Positions 28,701 through 44,000 of a stretch of DNA of 64,000 nucleotides are shown here, in pieces (within the stretch, counting starts at the first letter, position 1; every line of letters begins with the position of its first letter). This DNA is from Lepturacanthus savala. Its lineage: Eukaryota > Chordata > Actinopteri > Scombriformes > Trichiuridae. A model generated the notes under the pieces. That model saw only the letters and a program-made list of their open reading frames with translations, had not been told where the DNA came from and searched no databases. The translations under genes and the position numbers were made by a program. Location of the stretch: NCBI GenBank assembly GCA_030544235.1, contig CM060461.1, positions 8,005,449 through 8,069,448 on the forward strand. Reading direction: 5' to 3'.

Positions 28701-31700
28701 TTATCCCTGGCTGCAATATTGGGTGTACTGTTTTGTATTAAAGATGACTCCAAAATGGAATATTTCGCACTGTGCCACCAACTGGACTATATAATCAGGT
28801 TAAGCGCTATCAAATGAGTACAATGTGTTTTGTTTGTTGATGTTTTCCTTCGTCAAACGTCATCTGAGTTCATAGTGCTCCCTGTTGCACAATGGATATG
28901 GCAAGGAGGGACGGAATGTAAAAAAGGATGGAGGCAGGGAACATAAAAAAAGGAGAGAGATGAAAAGAGAGGATGGATAAAAAACAGAGGAGAGAGGTGC
29001 AGGGATCGGATAGGGTTAGAAAAAAGGAGGTTGATACAGGAAAGTCAATACCAAAAAAACTTACATGTGGACCAGGCATACCCTGTTGCCCAGGAGGTCC
29101 TGGCTCTCCTTGTGGACCCTGTACATAACAAAGAAAAATGAAGAGGATGTGATAAATAATCACTGCGATTCATTTATTTATTTTCATTTGGAGTACCTTG
29201 AAAAACACTGCAAAAGCAAACAGATAATTTATACAGAAACCACTTACAACTCATGTAAAATGGTAATAAATAACAACAAAGTAACAAATTTTGCAAAGCA
29301 ATTCGATGCAGCTTTTCTTTTGATGCAATGAACCTGATGTTCTGTACTTTTCCACAGCAAAGGAATTAAAATTGAGTTAGGTTAAAAAAAAAAATAAAAA
29401 AAAATTAATGTGACTTGTGTCAAGTTGAAGTGAAACAATAAGGTGCTAAAGCTGGAGAGAAATGTGAGACACTAGTTTTATGAACACTGGTACTGGATTA
29501 CTCAAAGTTATGTTAGTTGGTGAAAGAGGCTTTGAAATGCAGCTTTCTCTCTAAATACCCTCTGTAGGTATACAGTCAGACTAATACAACTAAGTGGAAT
29601 GGTGGGTTGTTTTGTATCCCTGCTGAGACCTCTGTGAAGGAGTCGGCTCCAGCTGTTACAACAAGCACAAAATAAATGCTTGATTCAGAGAATTTGAGGT
29701 TGTCTGACAGTGATTGCTAGCAGAGCCTTGAGTGCAAAACGCAACGGTGAGTCAAACAGGGTCATTAAACACATTTGGGGTCTCCTCTCCTTAAGGATGC
29801 CTTAAAAACATCCATATGTTAGAGGCTTTTGTGAGCACAGTAAGGTTCATGAACACTTTTGGGAAGCTCAACTACTGTCTTCTGATTCATTTTTAGCAGC
29901 GGTTCTAAGATTGATAGTGAACTTTGGAGAAATAAATGAGAAGCAGAACAAAATTCCTATTGTTTCGTGTCCTTTCGTCAGCTGCTTGTTTCTTCAGCTC
30001 CAGTGAGTCAGTGACCACAGACAACACGTGGGCTTGTTTAGCTGTGACCAACATTCAAACTTCCTACCAAGACCCTCCGGAAAGCTGAATGTATCACGGG
30101 AGAGTGCACAAACAGGCTTTTACTATTTCAAGCTTAAGGCAGCTTCATCATGGCCTATTCACTAGCCGGCTTTATAGTTTATGGAAAAAGGTCTGAACTC
30201 TGTCATGAAGCACTGACTGCCATCTCTAATCTGCAAAAAAGAGCTATGACCTCCATTCTTTTCATGCCCAGCACAGGTGATAAAGGTCACAGAACTAAAA
30301 TCCACCTCAGGCAGGCTAAAAGACACTGAGGGCTAAGGTGATTTGGAAAAAGGTTTGCATATAATTTCAAAATCTCTCAAGCTAAATATCTAAAAAAAAT
30401 ATATATAAATACATAAACACACACACAAAATATCTCTCACCATGTTTCCTTTTGGACCAGCTTGCCCATCAAGTCCAGGAAGACCCTAAAGGAATCAGAA
30501 TTTGACGAAAAAGGACCATTTCATTTAAAACTATAATGCATATTATGAGCAGTATGAGCATTGAGTGATATGGGAGATATACATACACGCTGTCCTGAAG
30601 GACCTGCAGACCCTCTGGGGCCAAGCAAACCTCGAGGACCCTATATATAAAAAAAAAAAAAAATACAATGTTAAAAAAATACATTAAAATACTGCTTGAA
30701 CATATCGTCAATCTATAATCTCTATAAAACCGTCTATTATATTTAAAATGAATGAAGAAATAACAGACTGACGTACTTTCTATTAGGTGCATTGGAAATC
30801 CCTTAAAAGTGGGTGTGACTTGACTATGTGAAATACTGACCTCATGTGGTCAGCTGTGGTAACTGTGGGTGCAATTCAGGGAACGAGCATGAAAGTTGTT
30901 CCTTATCCCAACATCTCAGTTAAGAGTCACGCACGCACAATCAGAGCACTTTACTTCTCTCTTTCATCTTATGGACAGTGTATGATGAAACGCTGTGCAA
31001 CCATTCCTTAAAATGGACAACAATGTTGTTTCTGGGTATGACAGGGAGTGGCGGACTCATGCAACTCCATGGTCCATTTGAACTGAACTGGGTCGATTAT
31101 GGCACTTTGTCATGGGTAATGACAGAACAATACGCTTCCCAGTTTCTATTTTCTGTTCTTTTACTCAGAGCCATTCTGCCTTGGCAAGGTTGTGTTACAA
31201 AATGCAATGGTCCTAGACAGGAATGTCGTTACAGTTGCGAGAAGAGAGGAGGGTGAGGCTGTGTGTTTAGGTAATTGCTGGGATGAATGTTGGAGGGGAA
31301 GGGATGAGGGGATAGGGGCTTAAACAGCAGAGGAAACATAATATAATGCTGATATTTGGTGTTCTCATCTTTTTCCCTGAAGCTCTACATGCTGTAGTTT
31401 ATCAACCCTGTCTCCTTATATCAACAAATGATGACAAATTTACTCACGCTCTCTCCGGCCACGCCTCTCTGTCCAACCTGGCCATCTTCACCCTTTATGA
31501 CAGACAGAGAAACAGTGGGTTAATGGGATAGAAAGAGAAATCATGGATTATTCAGGAATGCTGTTTTTTTTCTCTTGTTTTAAGGCTACTGAGAACAGGG
31601 TTATAAATATATAGGAACAGATTTACTACTTACTCTTTGGCCATCTTCTCCTGGAGGTCCTGGAGGACCTGTAGGACCCACTTCTCCCTGGAGAGAAAAT

Positions 31701-31808
31701 ATCACAGAAAAGTCATATAAGAAAGAGAGGGAGTGGCAGGTTCACCAAAGAGTTTATCGCGTGAGCCCTGCAGCTAAGTGAGAAAAAAAAAATAATTTTA
31801 ACTTGCTG

Positions 31809-31860
<52 letters not shown>

Positions 31861-34800
31861 TATATATATATATATGTTTCTGAAAACAGAGAGAGTGAAT
31901 GTTTAAAAGAGAGCTTTAATCTAAGCACCACAATTGGCATGGCCTATATGGTTTCCTATTTCTAGTCCTACATAAGGATTTGCCTATCACTGGTGGCCCT
32001 GTAATTACTCAGTATAGGATAAGGAATGAAAGCGTGTCTTGAAATACAACTCTGTGATCTCTGGCCTCTCTCTCCTGACTCTACCCAGGCCCAAAATTCC
32101 ACAAACACCAAGCTCAGCACTCCACCAGGCCCGGTTAAAGACCCGAGAAGCTCTGGAGTCGGTCCCGCCTCTTGTAACTGGGTCAAATGCCCTAATGAGT
32201 TCCACTGGGTTAGAATTCATATCTGTCAACACTAGCTTTTACAAGTGGTGGATTGGGAGGTGGCATTTGAACTACCAATAAGCAGTGAGGACAGGATACA
32301 GAGCAGCCATGACTGTGATCAATGGGTATTTTGCGGCTAGAAATCGGAGAGATTGCAGGTTCTTATTTTTGGAAACAGATAGAAATCTTTAAAGAGGTTA
32401 TTGTCCTGTGGTCCAGGTCATTCCTTGACTGTTCCCTCTTGATACTTACTCTGTGTCCTTTCTCTCCAGGCAGACCAGGGAGGCCATCGAAACCTCGGTC
32501 ACCCTGAAACAGTGCAGTCACAGTCCAGTTATCAATCAATATGGTGGCTGTCACTTTTTTCCTCACATGCAACTTCAAATATAACACACAGGCATTGGAT
32601 TTTCAGACAATGAGTGGGTATTTCACCTTGGTGCCTGCCTCTCCTGGCATCCCACGTGCACCATCAGCTCCGTTGCGACCCTGGCGGACACGCAAATATT
32701 TAATTATCTCGGATGAATGTGCAGAATAAACACATGGAAGATGCTTTCCTCAGTCTTACTATGTTATAGTAAAATAAACATGGCTTTATGTATTTACACA
32801 ACACAGACGGACAATTATTGGCTGCAGCTGACTTATTTGAAACAAGGCCATGTTTGAAACTAGACAGACGTCTGTCTTGGGGGCAACAAAGAATCCATGA
32901 TCCCTGCACTCTTGGTGACTGAAATAGTAGTAATTTGGGACTCAGAAAAATATACTTCTTTTTACTTCTAATTATAATTATATAATAATAATATAATTAA
33001 TCAATAAAGTTATACAGTGTAAAATGTGTATTTTCTAAGTACTCTTACCCTCTTTCCTGGCTTTCCTGGGGGGCCTGTTGAACCCTGAAGACCTCTGGGT
33101 CCCTATGGAGAAAACATTGAAATGTTTGGATAAATAAAAGATTTAACACTGAACATTAATCATTTTACTATTTGTTTATTTTAATGTATATAAGCAGACA
33201 AAGAGATAACAAAAATGTGATGTTTTAACTTGAATTAAGAGATGTACAATATATTTAAAAAAAATACAAGCTATTCTTCTTACCGGTGGTCCAGAATCGC
33301 CACTTTCACCTTTAAGTCCAGCAGGACCTGGACCTCCCTGTTGAAACATATCAACAAAGACACACACGTTTAGTGAATGAAGATGTCTTTACTCAAACCA
33401 AATATATTGTGATCCCATCTTTTGGCTGGGAAACCCGATCAATCTTGGTTGGACAAGAACCTAATGTGAATCCAAACACGCATAATGCAAGATTTCCAAC
33501 TTGGATCATGAATACAGAACTGAGAGAGACCTCCTGGAGCATCTTTCCATGAGTATTACATCCCACCCGTATCCAAGAAATACAAGATCGGTGTAACATT
33601 CATGTGCGGTTTTGAGAAAGGAATGAAAGCATTGGTTGTGTAAAAAAAACACAGAGACAAGACACACAAAAAAAAAAAAACATGAGGGATTATCCTGTTT
33701 TTATAAAATAAGACAGATAGGGCAGGGGGCGATATGTGCATGTGGGTTAGTGCACATCCAGTACATGTATGGGTATGTGTCAGCAAATCATAGCTGCTTT
33801 CAGCTGAAGCTTTCACAGGAAGAAGCACTAATCACCTGGTGTGTTTTTCATTAACTGTGAAATGAATGGACAGCTAGAAGATTGATGGTGTGTGTACGTA
33901 TGTATGTGATTGTGGCTAAGCATTTGAACGCTACTCACCACAGGACCAGATCTTCCTGTCATGCCTGCTGGCCCTGGAGACCCTCTCATAGTCAGCTGTG
34001 GAATCAGAAAGAAACAACCCATAAATCACTAGTCACCAGCAGGGTGGATAATTTGACTGGCTGATTGGTACCCGGCAAAAAAAGCAATACTTGTACGCTT
34101 AACACAATCAAGATCACTTGTAACATCTTCTTTTGAATTGGGTATAGAGTTTGAAATTCTACACATAATCCCCATAATACAGTGGGAAGTTGTGATACAT
34201 AAATACATACAAAGTTGATTAAACTAACTGGTGTTAACACTAAACAGGCCCTGCATATAATCAAGAAAATACTAACTTGAGCCTTCCAAAAGTCTTCCAT
34301 TTAACCTCTGGATAGCATAAAACCATCCTGTGTGCAAACTTTACTTTGTTCTTGTTCACAGTTTACAACTTTGGTCTTTGTTCCTGTTCTTGGTTGACCA
34401 CAGTGTGGTACTGCCAAAAAGTTGTCCTGGATTTATATGCAGCCTGATTACTGAACGGGCAATGAGCAATTCATGCTCTACACTACATTGCTTTGGATGG
34501 AAATCACATATATAAGGTAACAAATCAATACAGAAGCACTAATGAACATTTCCAATTTGCAAATACCTCTAAAAGAATGAGTTCAGCAATTCTATTATTC
34601 TATATGTCTTGACATTTTTACTTCCTCAGGCCAAACCACAGGAATAATAGACATACATACAGTAGAAATGTGCTTTCTAGACATTACTTCATATGACATT
34701 TGGCAGCCCTCCAGCTCCATAGAGCTCTGTGAATGTGTGAATATGAAGTGTTTGTACAACACTTAATGATCTCCATGTGCTCTACTGTAGATCACACCTC

Positions 34801-37800
34801 ACTTACAGCCACATACATGTAATTCAACCAATTTTTCAAGTGTTACTATGGTTATTAGGACCCCTGGGTGGGTGTGAACATCTGCTGTGGCTTTATATAC
34901 TTATTATATACTAATCTGACACAACTGGACTGCAAGGTCTATTAGGGGATTTAAACAAGCTATTGGATAAGTGGGACTTGCTAAATTTATTATTCACCAT
35001 AGTTTCAGTAGTGAATAATGAAGTTTTCATTTAAAAATATTCATTTCTAAACTTCTTTTCCCTAGAAGATTGTTTGGACGGTAGTGTTTCATATCAATTA
35101 AAAATGACTTTCCTGTTTGAAGTGTAATAAAGTGAGAGTCAAGATTGTTGGGGCTAAGTCCCTTTAAGAAGCATTGAGAAGGTACTGCAAGCCGCAGGTA
35201 TTTGTTTTAATCAGCAGCAGTTCATTTTTATTCAGACCATCGGCAGGAACACACAGTCCATTGGTAGGGAACAACTGGTAGTTGAAAAATCGCCTGCTAA
35301 CAATGTACAATGTAACAATGTGTGAACGTTTTAATTATGGCTTACTATTTACATGTGTGCAAAATAAACAGATTTTATTGCAACAGCTAAACAATGCCGT
35401 CCAGGTTTTGCATATGTGCCTGGAGGGCTAAGCTTTCTGAGGAGTATAGTATATTTAAGTATACTGTGTTTGAGTGAGGTAATGTTGCATATTATTATTA
35501 TTTAATATGTTTATTAAAATAATGGCCTAAGTCAGTTTTTCAAGTTTTTGGGAAAACATAAAAAACGTTATCAAATGCAGGGAATATTATATTTATTATT
35601 CATTTCAATCAAAAAGGCCTTGACAGAGGATGACTGTGGACATAAATCATTGTGTATGACTTATGTAACATTAAAGAATGAAGTGACTCAAGCCAATTTG
35701 TGTACATTCTAGTGACTTCAGGCAACTTAAACTGTCCTTTCATTCCATAGTGCAAACTCAATTCTTGCATTACCTGGAGTTAAATTAAACAAATGTTAGG
35801 TAAATCAAATTGATCAGGAGGCAGTTCCAGTTTTCATCACTTTTCCATGTTTTCTTTGCCTGTTTTTTATTGAATGTAACTCATTTCCAGCAACCAGATT
35901 TGACAGCATTTTGAAACCTGAGATCAGCAGACTCAACAGACATGTTTTATGGATCCTAGAACTTAGTTTCTTTCTTTATATTTGGCTACATATTTATTTA
36001 ATTTACTGATATGCACAGCAATTTAGATTAAATTATTATTAAAGTATAATGTGAAATTTAGACTAAATTACTATCAAACATTATAGCCTATAGCCTTTGT
36101 GAAAACCTTATCACTCACCAGTAGAAACTGATTTATGAACCATAGCACCATAGATTCTTGCTTCTTGAAGTAGCTGCCATAATGAAAGCTTGTTAAATTG
36201 GCATTTCATACTGACTTGGTCAAAAGTTTGACTGAGGCAAAAAATAAAATGCCCTAAGCAAAATGGCCATTGTCCTACATGGCATAAAGTGTCTGATGAT
36301 CCTTTCAATTTAGGATTAAGGTGATTTCACCAGATGTGGCAGCATCATCAAGAGATGGTTTGGGCTAAATATTCACTTGCATTAATAAAATAAGTATCTA
36401 TTATATACATATACTTGTCTTCCTGAACATATATAAATATAATTTAAAAAGAGCTACAGTCTGTTTATTTAAATGAAAGTGGCTTATGTATGTTTTATTT
36501 ATTTATTTATGTTTTATTTTTTTATGTCGTGATATGACGTTCCATGTGCTTCGTGTCATATCTTTTGGAGGGTTCAATTTTGACATAGTGAGGTTATGCA
36601 GACTGTGGGTATAATCCTGCCTTTGGCTGCCTATTTCAGTCAGTATTCAACCCTCCTTCTGCTAACTGAGCATTACCGTTTTCAAATTCCCTGTCACTAC
36701 ATGAAACGACAGCCACGATGTCCGAGCTAGCAACCTACACGCTGAAAATGGCAAGTTATGTTTATCTTTTTTTTCCTGACTAAACAGAGGCCGGCAAAAA
36801 CATTGTAAAATGCCCTCTAAAACCTAGTGGGTTGTACTGCGGTCATGTTTAACCTTGGTACTTACCCTGGCCTGAGAGAGGATGGCCTGAGCCTGGGCTT
36901 CCTGGGCTGTAACCACAGGTCCCTTGTGTGCCTCGCCGCCTGCACGGAACTGTCAGCCACAAAACAAAAAGAAACACCATGAAAAACAAACTGACTTGTC
37001 CGTTTTTACAGAGTGAGACATCTAATGGTCCCCCCTAGTGAGTGTACTAAATCTGAGAGCTGTCATCATCCCACACACACATCTGGCATGCAAGCACAGG
37101 CAGCTTACACACACAAAAAAATACACGCACAAATATATGTCACCTAGTCTTTCAAAGCCTCAGTCACTGGTTCCACTCCACTGCACTGGCTGACATTTAC
37201 AAGGTATGGTAAGTGATTTGTAAACCAAAGAAAATAAGGTTGAGATCCTTTGGCCTTCTTGTGATGCTATGGGGTAGTCTCACTAAATGAAGAGAGTTCA
37301 GGGGCCAGCGCCTCGGATGAAGGGTGAACGGTAGGCGACGGAAATAAAACAGACACATGACAGAAATAAGAAAGCGGCGGGACTTACCGGAAGCATCAGG
37401 ATGGTACCCGGAGGCCCAGGGACACCGTCGGAACCGGGAATTCCAGGACGCCCCGGAGGACCCTGGGTATCAGAGGAGAACAGTGTTGGTTCATCCAATG
37501 GATGTGTTTCACAACAAGGACCAAAATGTAAGGTTAATATACAAAATCTCCATTAAGTACAATGATGCTTTTGCAAGGTTTTTAATGTTAACAAAACAAG
37601 TCATCAAAGTTCTTAAGTTAAATTACAAACTCTCATTTTGTTGACTTGCATACCAATAACTCTGCTAGGTTAATAAAATGCAGTTAAGCAAGCTATTTTT
37701 TTTTCCCCCCACGAGATAATATTTATTTTGCTTCTCTACAATCCCCTGGAGGTTTACTGCAAATTAAAAAAGAAAAAAGAAAGCACCTGATAACTGTACT

Positions 37801-40800
37801 GAGAAATAACAGGAACATAGCAGCACAATTTTGTACATAGCAAACTGTAATGAAAAGCTGAATGTATAATAATAATAAATGGGACATTACTTTGCTGCAG
37901 TTTGCATTGTTGTTGAGTATTCTAAGTAAATAACCATCTAATCCTTCTGAGAATAATAAGATGGCCTAAGGGTATTGCCTGCAGGAGCCTTTATTTCATA
38001 ACCAGTTTAAAGAATCCACAGTCCAGTGAGGCCATAATGCTTATTACATCAGAAAAAACAAAATTGGTGGATGAATGAAAAATGGAGCGATATTTTTAGA
38101 TCCTTACCGCAAATTGGAAAAAATGTTTGGCCCGAAGGCCCGCTTTACTGGGGCTATTTAAGAGCTGGTCATTAGATTTGTCAGTACGGGCTGTGCTTTG
38201 TCAGACACAGCTGTTTTTATTACCCTCATTCGTACTCTGACATTAGCATGCTAGCAACCGCTAAGTATGGAACACTTAGTGCGTTAGCATGTTAGCTTAA
38301 AATACATCACGGACTGAGAAGAATCGGTTCATTCGTTTTTAGGGAAATCTCGTCTCAAGCTAAAATGCTAAGCAGGTGGAAAAGCGTTTGTGGTTCCTGA
38401 TGAAAAGCCTGTGAGTCACCGAAGTCATCGGGTTTCATCCTCTGGGGACCATGATTGCCAGTACCGCATTTCGTGTCCAACTATCCGATAATTGATGAGA
38501 TGTTAAATGACAGTTTGCTTGACTTCCTAAAGCCGTGCCCCTGAAGTGTGGTGCAAGACTGCTAAAAAGCAAACTGATCGCATAAAAATTGCTCATGCTG
38601 AATAATGACACAATGAACTGACAGTTAAATTATACTGGAGGCTAGATTTTGGTTTTGTTAAGACAAAAAAATATCTTCAAAACGAAGACTGTAGTACCCA
38701 GTGTTTCCAGAGAAACCGGGATCTATTGAGCAGTCTTGTCATGTGCAGCGATCTCAGCCTGCTGGCTCAAATTGATGCCATGTGTTCCCATCTGCCTTTA
38801 CCCAGAGGTGGTAAATACTCTTCATCCACTGCTGTTTTAGTAAGCATCCAGCGTTAAAGGCAGCTCTTCATGGCTGGGAAAGTGGTGTTTGAGGAGGAAA
38901 GGAGGGAGACGGTGATCACGAGAAGTGAGCTAATCAAACATTGAGTCGCAACGGAAAACCGCAAGACTTAAAGGAACGAGTCGCTTTTAATCCCCCTGTC
39001 AATTCTCAGCGGATTCCCATGGGAGGAAATGAATGGGAAGGGGGGGGAGACTTTGGACAGACAAAATATTTTCTGATCATTTTTACCCTGTAGAACAATG
39101 AGCCTTTTGTACTGGCATGGTCTGTTGGTCATACCGGAGGGGGGGGGGGGTGTTTGTATATTTTTTGTTAGCAACTCAAGGGTTAACCACCAGAGACAGA
39201 ATAGATGTGTTAAAAGGGTGATGAAAAAGGGGCGTGGGCAATCACCACATTTGGGGAAAAACAAGCTGAGATCCAGCCTCCCGGAGTCTGTTTCTGTCGT
39301 CAAATCAATCAAATAAATGCGTGGAATCCCACGGTGCTGGGAAAAAAAGGGGTCCGAGAATGTTTAGGCAGTGACATATTTTACAGAAAAATCTTTGAAA
39401 AAAATAAAAAAAATCTGTAGCATACCAACACATCTGTTTCTCAGAACTTTTCTTTGTTGGTGTATTGACAGTTTATGGGCATATCTCATTTCCCTGCACC
39501 ACTCCTTGCTAATCCCCACCTCCTGCTGCAGTAGCAAGCTGCGTCCAATTGTATTATTCATTTCATGGCCTTGAGACTCTACTTCACAGCTTTCCAATAA
39601 AGGAGAAGACAGCAGGATAACAAATGCAGTGGTATTTGCTGACTCATAATTCTAGAAGTAAGACGAGTGGCTAAAGATGGCTTAGTGTTTCACTATTTAT
39701 GGCCTGCTAAATGTAAGCTGTGGCATCTTTTTACTCGATATACAACCTTTTTTTTCTGTTTTTCATTTGGCTGTTTTCAGAGTGTAGTGAAAGTTATAAT
39801 GTTCACAATAAGTAAAAAAAAAACTAATCAAAATAGGAGCTTCTCAGAAACTGCTGCAATCAGCTCTAAAATGAAGCCTTCACTCACCCTCTCACCAGGA
39901 TCTCCTGTGGGACCCGGGGGACCCTGCAATCCTGGGGTACCAGGAAGACCCTGAAACACACACACACGTACATATTTTACCATAAAGTAAGCCTACTGCT
40001 AACCACCATTCCCACCACATTCACAGTCTATTCAGTACTTAACATGCATAGGCCAACAATGACAGAAGCAAAGACATGGGTTCAAAAAGAAATAAGCCTC
40101 AAAATTAAATACCCCCCCTTCTTCTCTCTCTTGTGCTCACACACACAGACGTACACACAATGCACAAACACACACTTTTCACCGTCTCTCCCAACTCAAG
40201 CTTCACTGGCGATCAGTGCTGACGCTCTTGCCATAAAGACATTTTTTTCCTCTTTAGCTGTTCTCCATCTGTGGAAGGCAAGGCAAGGAGTGTGGGGAGA
40301 ACGTGATACTCACTGCTTGGCCGGGGGCTCCTTGGGGTCCTTCTATAAGCATCCCCTGAAAAAGGAAAAAGTGAATACAGTAGCATTATAGGGCAGCCTG
40401 TAAATCCACAGGGCAACGGAGAATAGAGGGGAAGAAATGAAAACCAGTAGGTGCCGTGGGTTTGAGGTTTAGGAGTTTACTTATAGCTACAAGGAAGGAC
40501 GTTAACAACGGCGCGGCTATCTGACGCAGGGCTCTGTAATGTATGAGTCCGTGTGGTCAAAGATGGGGATTTGGGAGGCTGTGGCGGTACAGATGGTATG
40601 GGAGGAGGGAAAGTAATTGCAGCTACTATTTCGGTCAATTTCTAGCCTGTAGAGGTAAATTGTATAGGATGGTCTTCCTCAGAACTTATCATCTGGTGCA
40701 GATGGTGGTTGTTGTCTATAGCCTTTTAGACTAAAGATGGGAGTTACATCTCATCAGTAGGGAAGACTGCTTATCATTGCTTTGGGGAAATAAACAAACC

Positions 40801-40958
40801 AATTCAGTGGCTCTGAAACTGCAAAAAATAAAGATACACACATAAAGAACCGGAAAACATATCGAAGTACCCTATTATTAAGCATTAAGTTAAAAGTAAA
40901 CATTATGATGGCTAAAAGAAACTATAGATTGATGGCAGGCTAGCTAGACAGCAGACAG

Positions 40959-41052
<94 letters not shown>

Positions 41053-44000
41053 TAGATAGATAGATAGCGCTAAAGCTTTCTTTTCTAGCTTCCTTTGCTT
41101 GCTAGCTATAGGGATATAGCTATAGAGAGTCTACTTCCACCTTCCAGTCACATGACATTTGTCAACCTACTGTAAATTACAACATAACAACTGAGTACAC
41201 CAAGCTTAATTTATATTAAAAAAAAATGTATCAAGGAAGAAGACGTAACCATATATGCAGAGGAAAACTTAAGAGAAGCAGCTGTGAGATGTTACTACAG
41301 TACTGTAATCTTACTTGATCTTACTTGATGAAAAATGTAAGTAATACAGTTGTCATACTTAGTTAATTAAAGAATTTCAGTAAATTACCATATTTTTCCA
41401 GTTTTGCTGTGCAAGATTTTTAGCAGGAAGGAATTATTCTCCTGTCCCAAATTGCTGCCTGGTTTCAAATAAACGCCTGATCTGTTAAGTGATTGAAACA
41501 AATAAACACCTCAGCTGTTCCATGTTTAAAAAAAAGTGTAAAATAGTAACATTCTCAGTAGTTTTGTGTGAATTACTTCTCCTGTCTCGCAGGATACACG
41601 TCACAGACACAGCTTAAGCTACCCTGAGCAGATTGTGGACAGCTATGAAGTCAAGTAGGGAACTACAGGGTCTGTAGTCTCTCCACAGTAATTATGTATT
41701 TTCACAGTTATATTTCAACAGCTTGGACAAAGCTAAGCCTTCCTGCTCAACAGTAAGTTTTATGGTCAGAATTAGGACACAGCAGTAAAATACATCACTC
41801 ACTGGCTCGATGACGGCGGGTTCACCCTTCTCTCCTTTTTCTCCCGGGTAACCGTGTGCCTGTGGACATGAGACAAACCAGGTGAGTTTTTTTTTTTTAC
41901 ACAGTAACAGGATGGACGTTCAGGACAGAGCAGTAATTTGAAAGTCAAACATTGAAAAAGTCAAACCGATGATCAGCAGATGTCCTGTCCTGAAAGGTGC
42001 CATCCCTTTTATAGATGTTACTTAAAACAAAAAAAAATGCTCAGTGAAGAATGCTGACTGGTGTTCTGCATACTTAAAAAGGATACAGTTAGCTCTTAAG
42101 GCAAAAAGCTGATTTTTTTTTCTTTTTCAGACTGCTGGAAAAATAAACCGCAAGAATTATTTTTCAAGAAGCTATAATTTAGACTTTGGTCTGACTCCTA
42201 TTTATTAAGCTCGCTTCAAACCAGCGACTGCAAAAGCGACCCCGACTGTGCACAAATGCAGGGGTCGTTACCTGACACTATCCATACAATGACTTCACAT
42301 GAGAAGAATTCACAAACCACCTACAGCGGCGTGTCCCAAAAAACACTCGATTTGAACGCTTCAGCCCCGAAGAGAATCTTTTTTTTTTTTTTTTTTTTTT
42401 GAAGACGTTATGAGCTGCGGTGTCCTGGGATGGTGGGCTGGGGAGCTCTAATAGAGCGGTGGAGATTAACCCGAGGCAGACAGATCTCAGGCCAACATCC
42501 AGACAGGGTCCGTGTCACTTCCTGCCTCTGAGACTCTGGATCCCGAGGCAAGGAAGGGGCTGGAAACCAGCCACGACAGGCACGGCCTCGGCAGAATATT
42601 TCACTTTTTTGAGATATCGATCTAAATGGATATGACAGACATTTTCTAAGACTTAAGTTTGTCGTCAGGTGATCCAGACAGATTGCTGGGTGGGATAACT
42701 TGGGAGAGGCATTCTTTAATAAACAGAAGAGGTCACCGGGGTCAAGAGGTTACGGAGGGCGTGTCTGCACTGACAGCTGGGTCGACATCTGTTTATCTGA
42801 AGGAGGCTTAGATAGACGAGGTGTGTGTCTGTGCTTGCTGGGCCTATTTTGTGTTTAGTGCATGCGAATGCTCTGAGGTACAACCCGATAGCATTAGAAA
42901 CAACAAGCAAACAAAAAAGAAGGGTACCGTCGACACCCTGTCGAACAAACGCCACCCAGCATCGCCGCCATCTTTCCACATTCCTGACCACCAGCTCCCT
43001 GCTTCCCTACACCATTACTCCGCCACTTACGGTGGTCTCTCTGAAGTCCGTCTCCGCTGGAACGCCAGGACCGAAATCCTCATACACGGCGGACGTCGGC
43101 TTGGGGTCGACGGTGCCGTAATCTCCGTAATCGCCGTAATCGTATGTCTTCTCTACAAACTCTTTGTTGTCATATTCCTTCAGGTCGTATTCCTTAAACT
43201 CATACGCGGCGGGATCCACCGGTTCCTGCGTGTCCACGGGGGCAACGGTTTCCATGGCAACAGTGGGGTCCACCCCGACCTGTTCCACGCCTGTGATGTA
43301 ATCATCAACTATTTCCCCATCGTAGCTCTGGGATTGATCCAGGCATCACAACGAGACAGCAGGGGTTGTTTGGATGGGAGGGAACATGGAGGTTTGGTTA
43401 GTGAAATAAAACCATGTGAACAGTTTTAATGATTCACATGTTTTTTCTTTAAATAAAATAAATCACAGTGTTTGGTTATATAGGCAAGCATTATTCTCCA
43501 ACTGAGCTGAAACTTCCTGTGAGGAAGCTTCAACATAGTTGTGCACACATTCATGTGAATTTTGGACAAAAAAAAGCACTCAAAACTCAACATATGTGAA
43601 AATTCACATATGTTTTTTCAACAGGCACTGGGTTATTAACATTAACATCTTATGTTGTCATTTTTTCCTGGCAAAGGAAAATGGGAGATTTCCCAGTGTT
43701 GTGTTGACAAATTGATGTTAAAAAAAGTGATGTATAAAATATATTCATGCTGTAAAAATCTTAAATACTTCAATTTTCATTACAGTCAAATCCAAATGTT
43801 CATAGACAAACATTTTTTTCAGCAATTATTTAAGACTCAATGAAGTGAAAATTGAAGCTGAAATAAAAAAAGGGAAAAAAAGGCTGTTTTTGCAGTTGAG
43901 ATTCAGTTAACTTCACTTCATGGGATCTTTTCATAGTCCAAGACATTTCAGGCAGAAATATAAGAGGTTAAACATTCTGTTAGTGCTTCCATGTTTTAAA

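Noticed and set aside
32005..32232. 75-codon minus-strand open frame in intron 18
   Set aside because: Between exons 18 and 19 with no Gly-X-Y pattern and no room in the collinear protein; chance frame.
42821..43429. 202-codon plus-strand open frame
   Set aside because: Antisense shadow of col11a1 exon 8, which has matching splice sites, phase and the EDFGPGVPAET signature on the minus strand.
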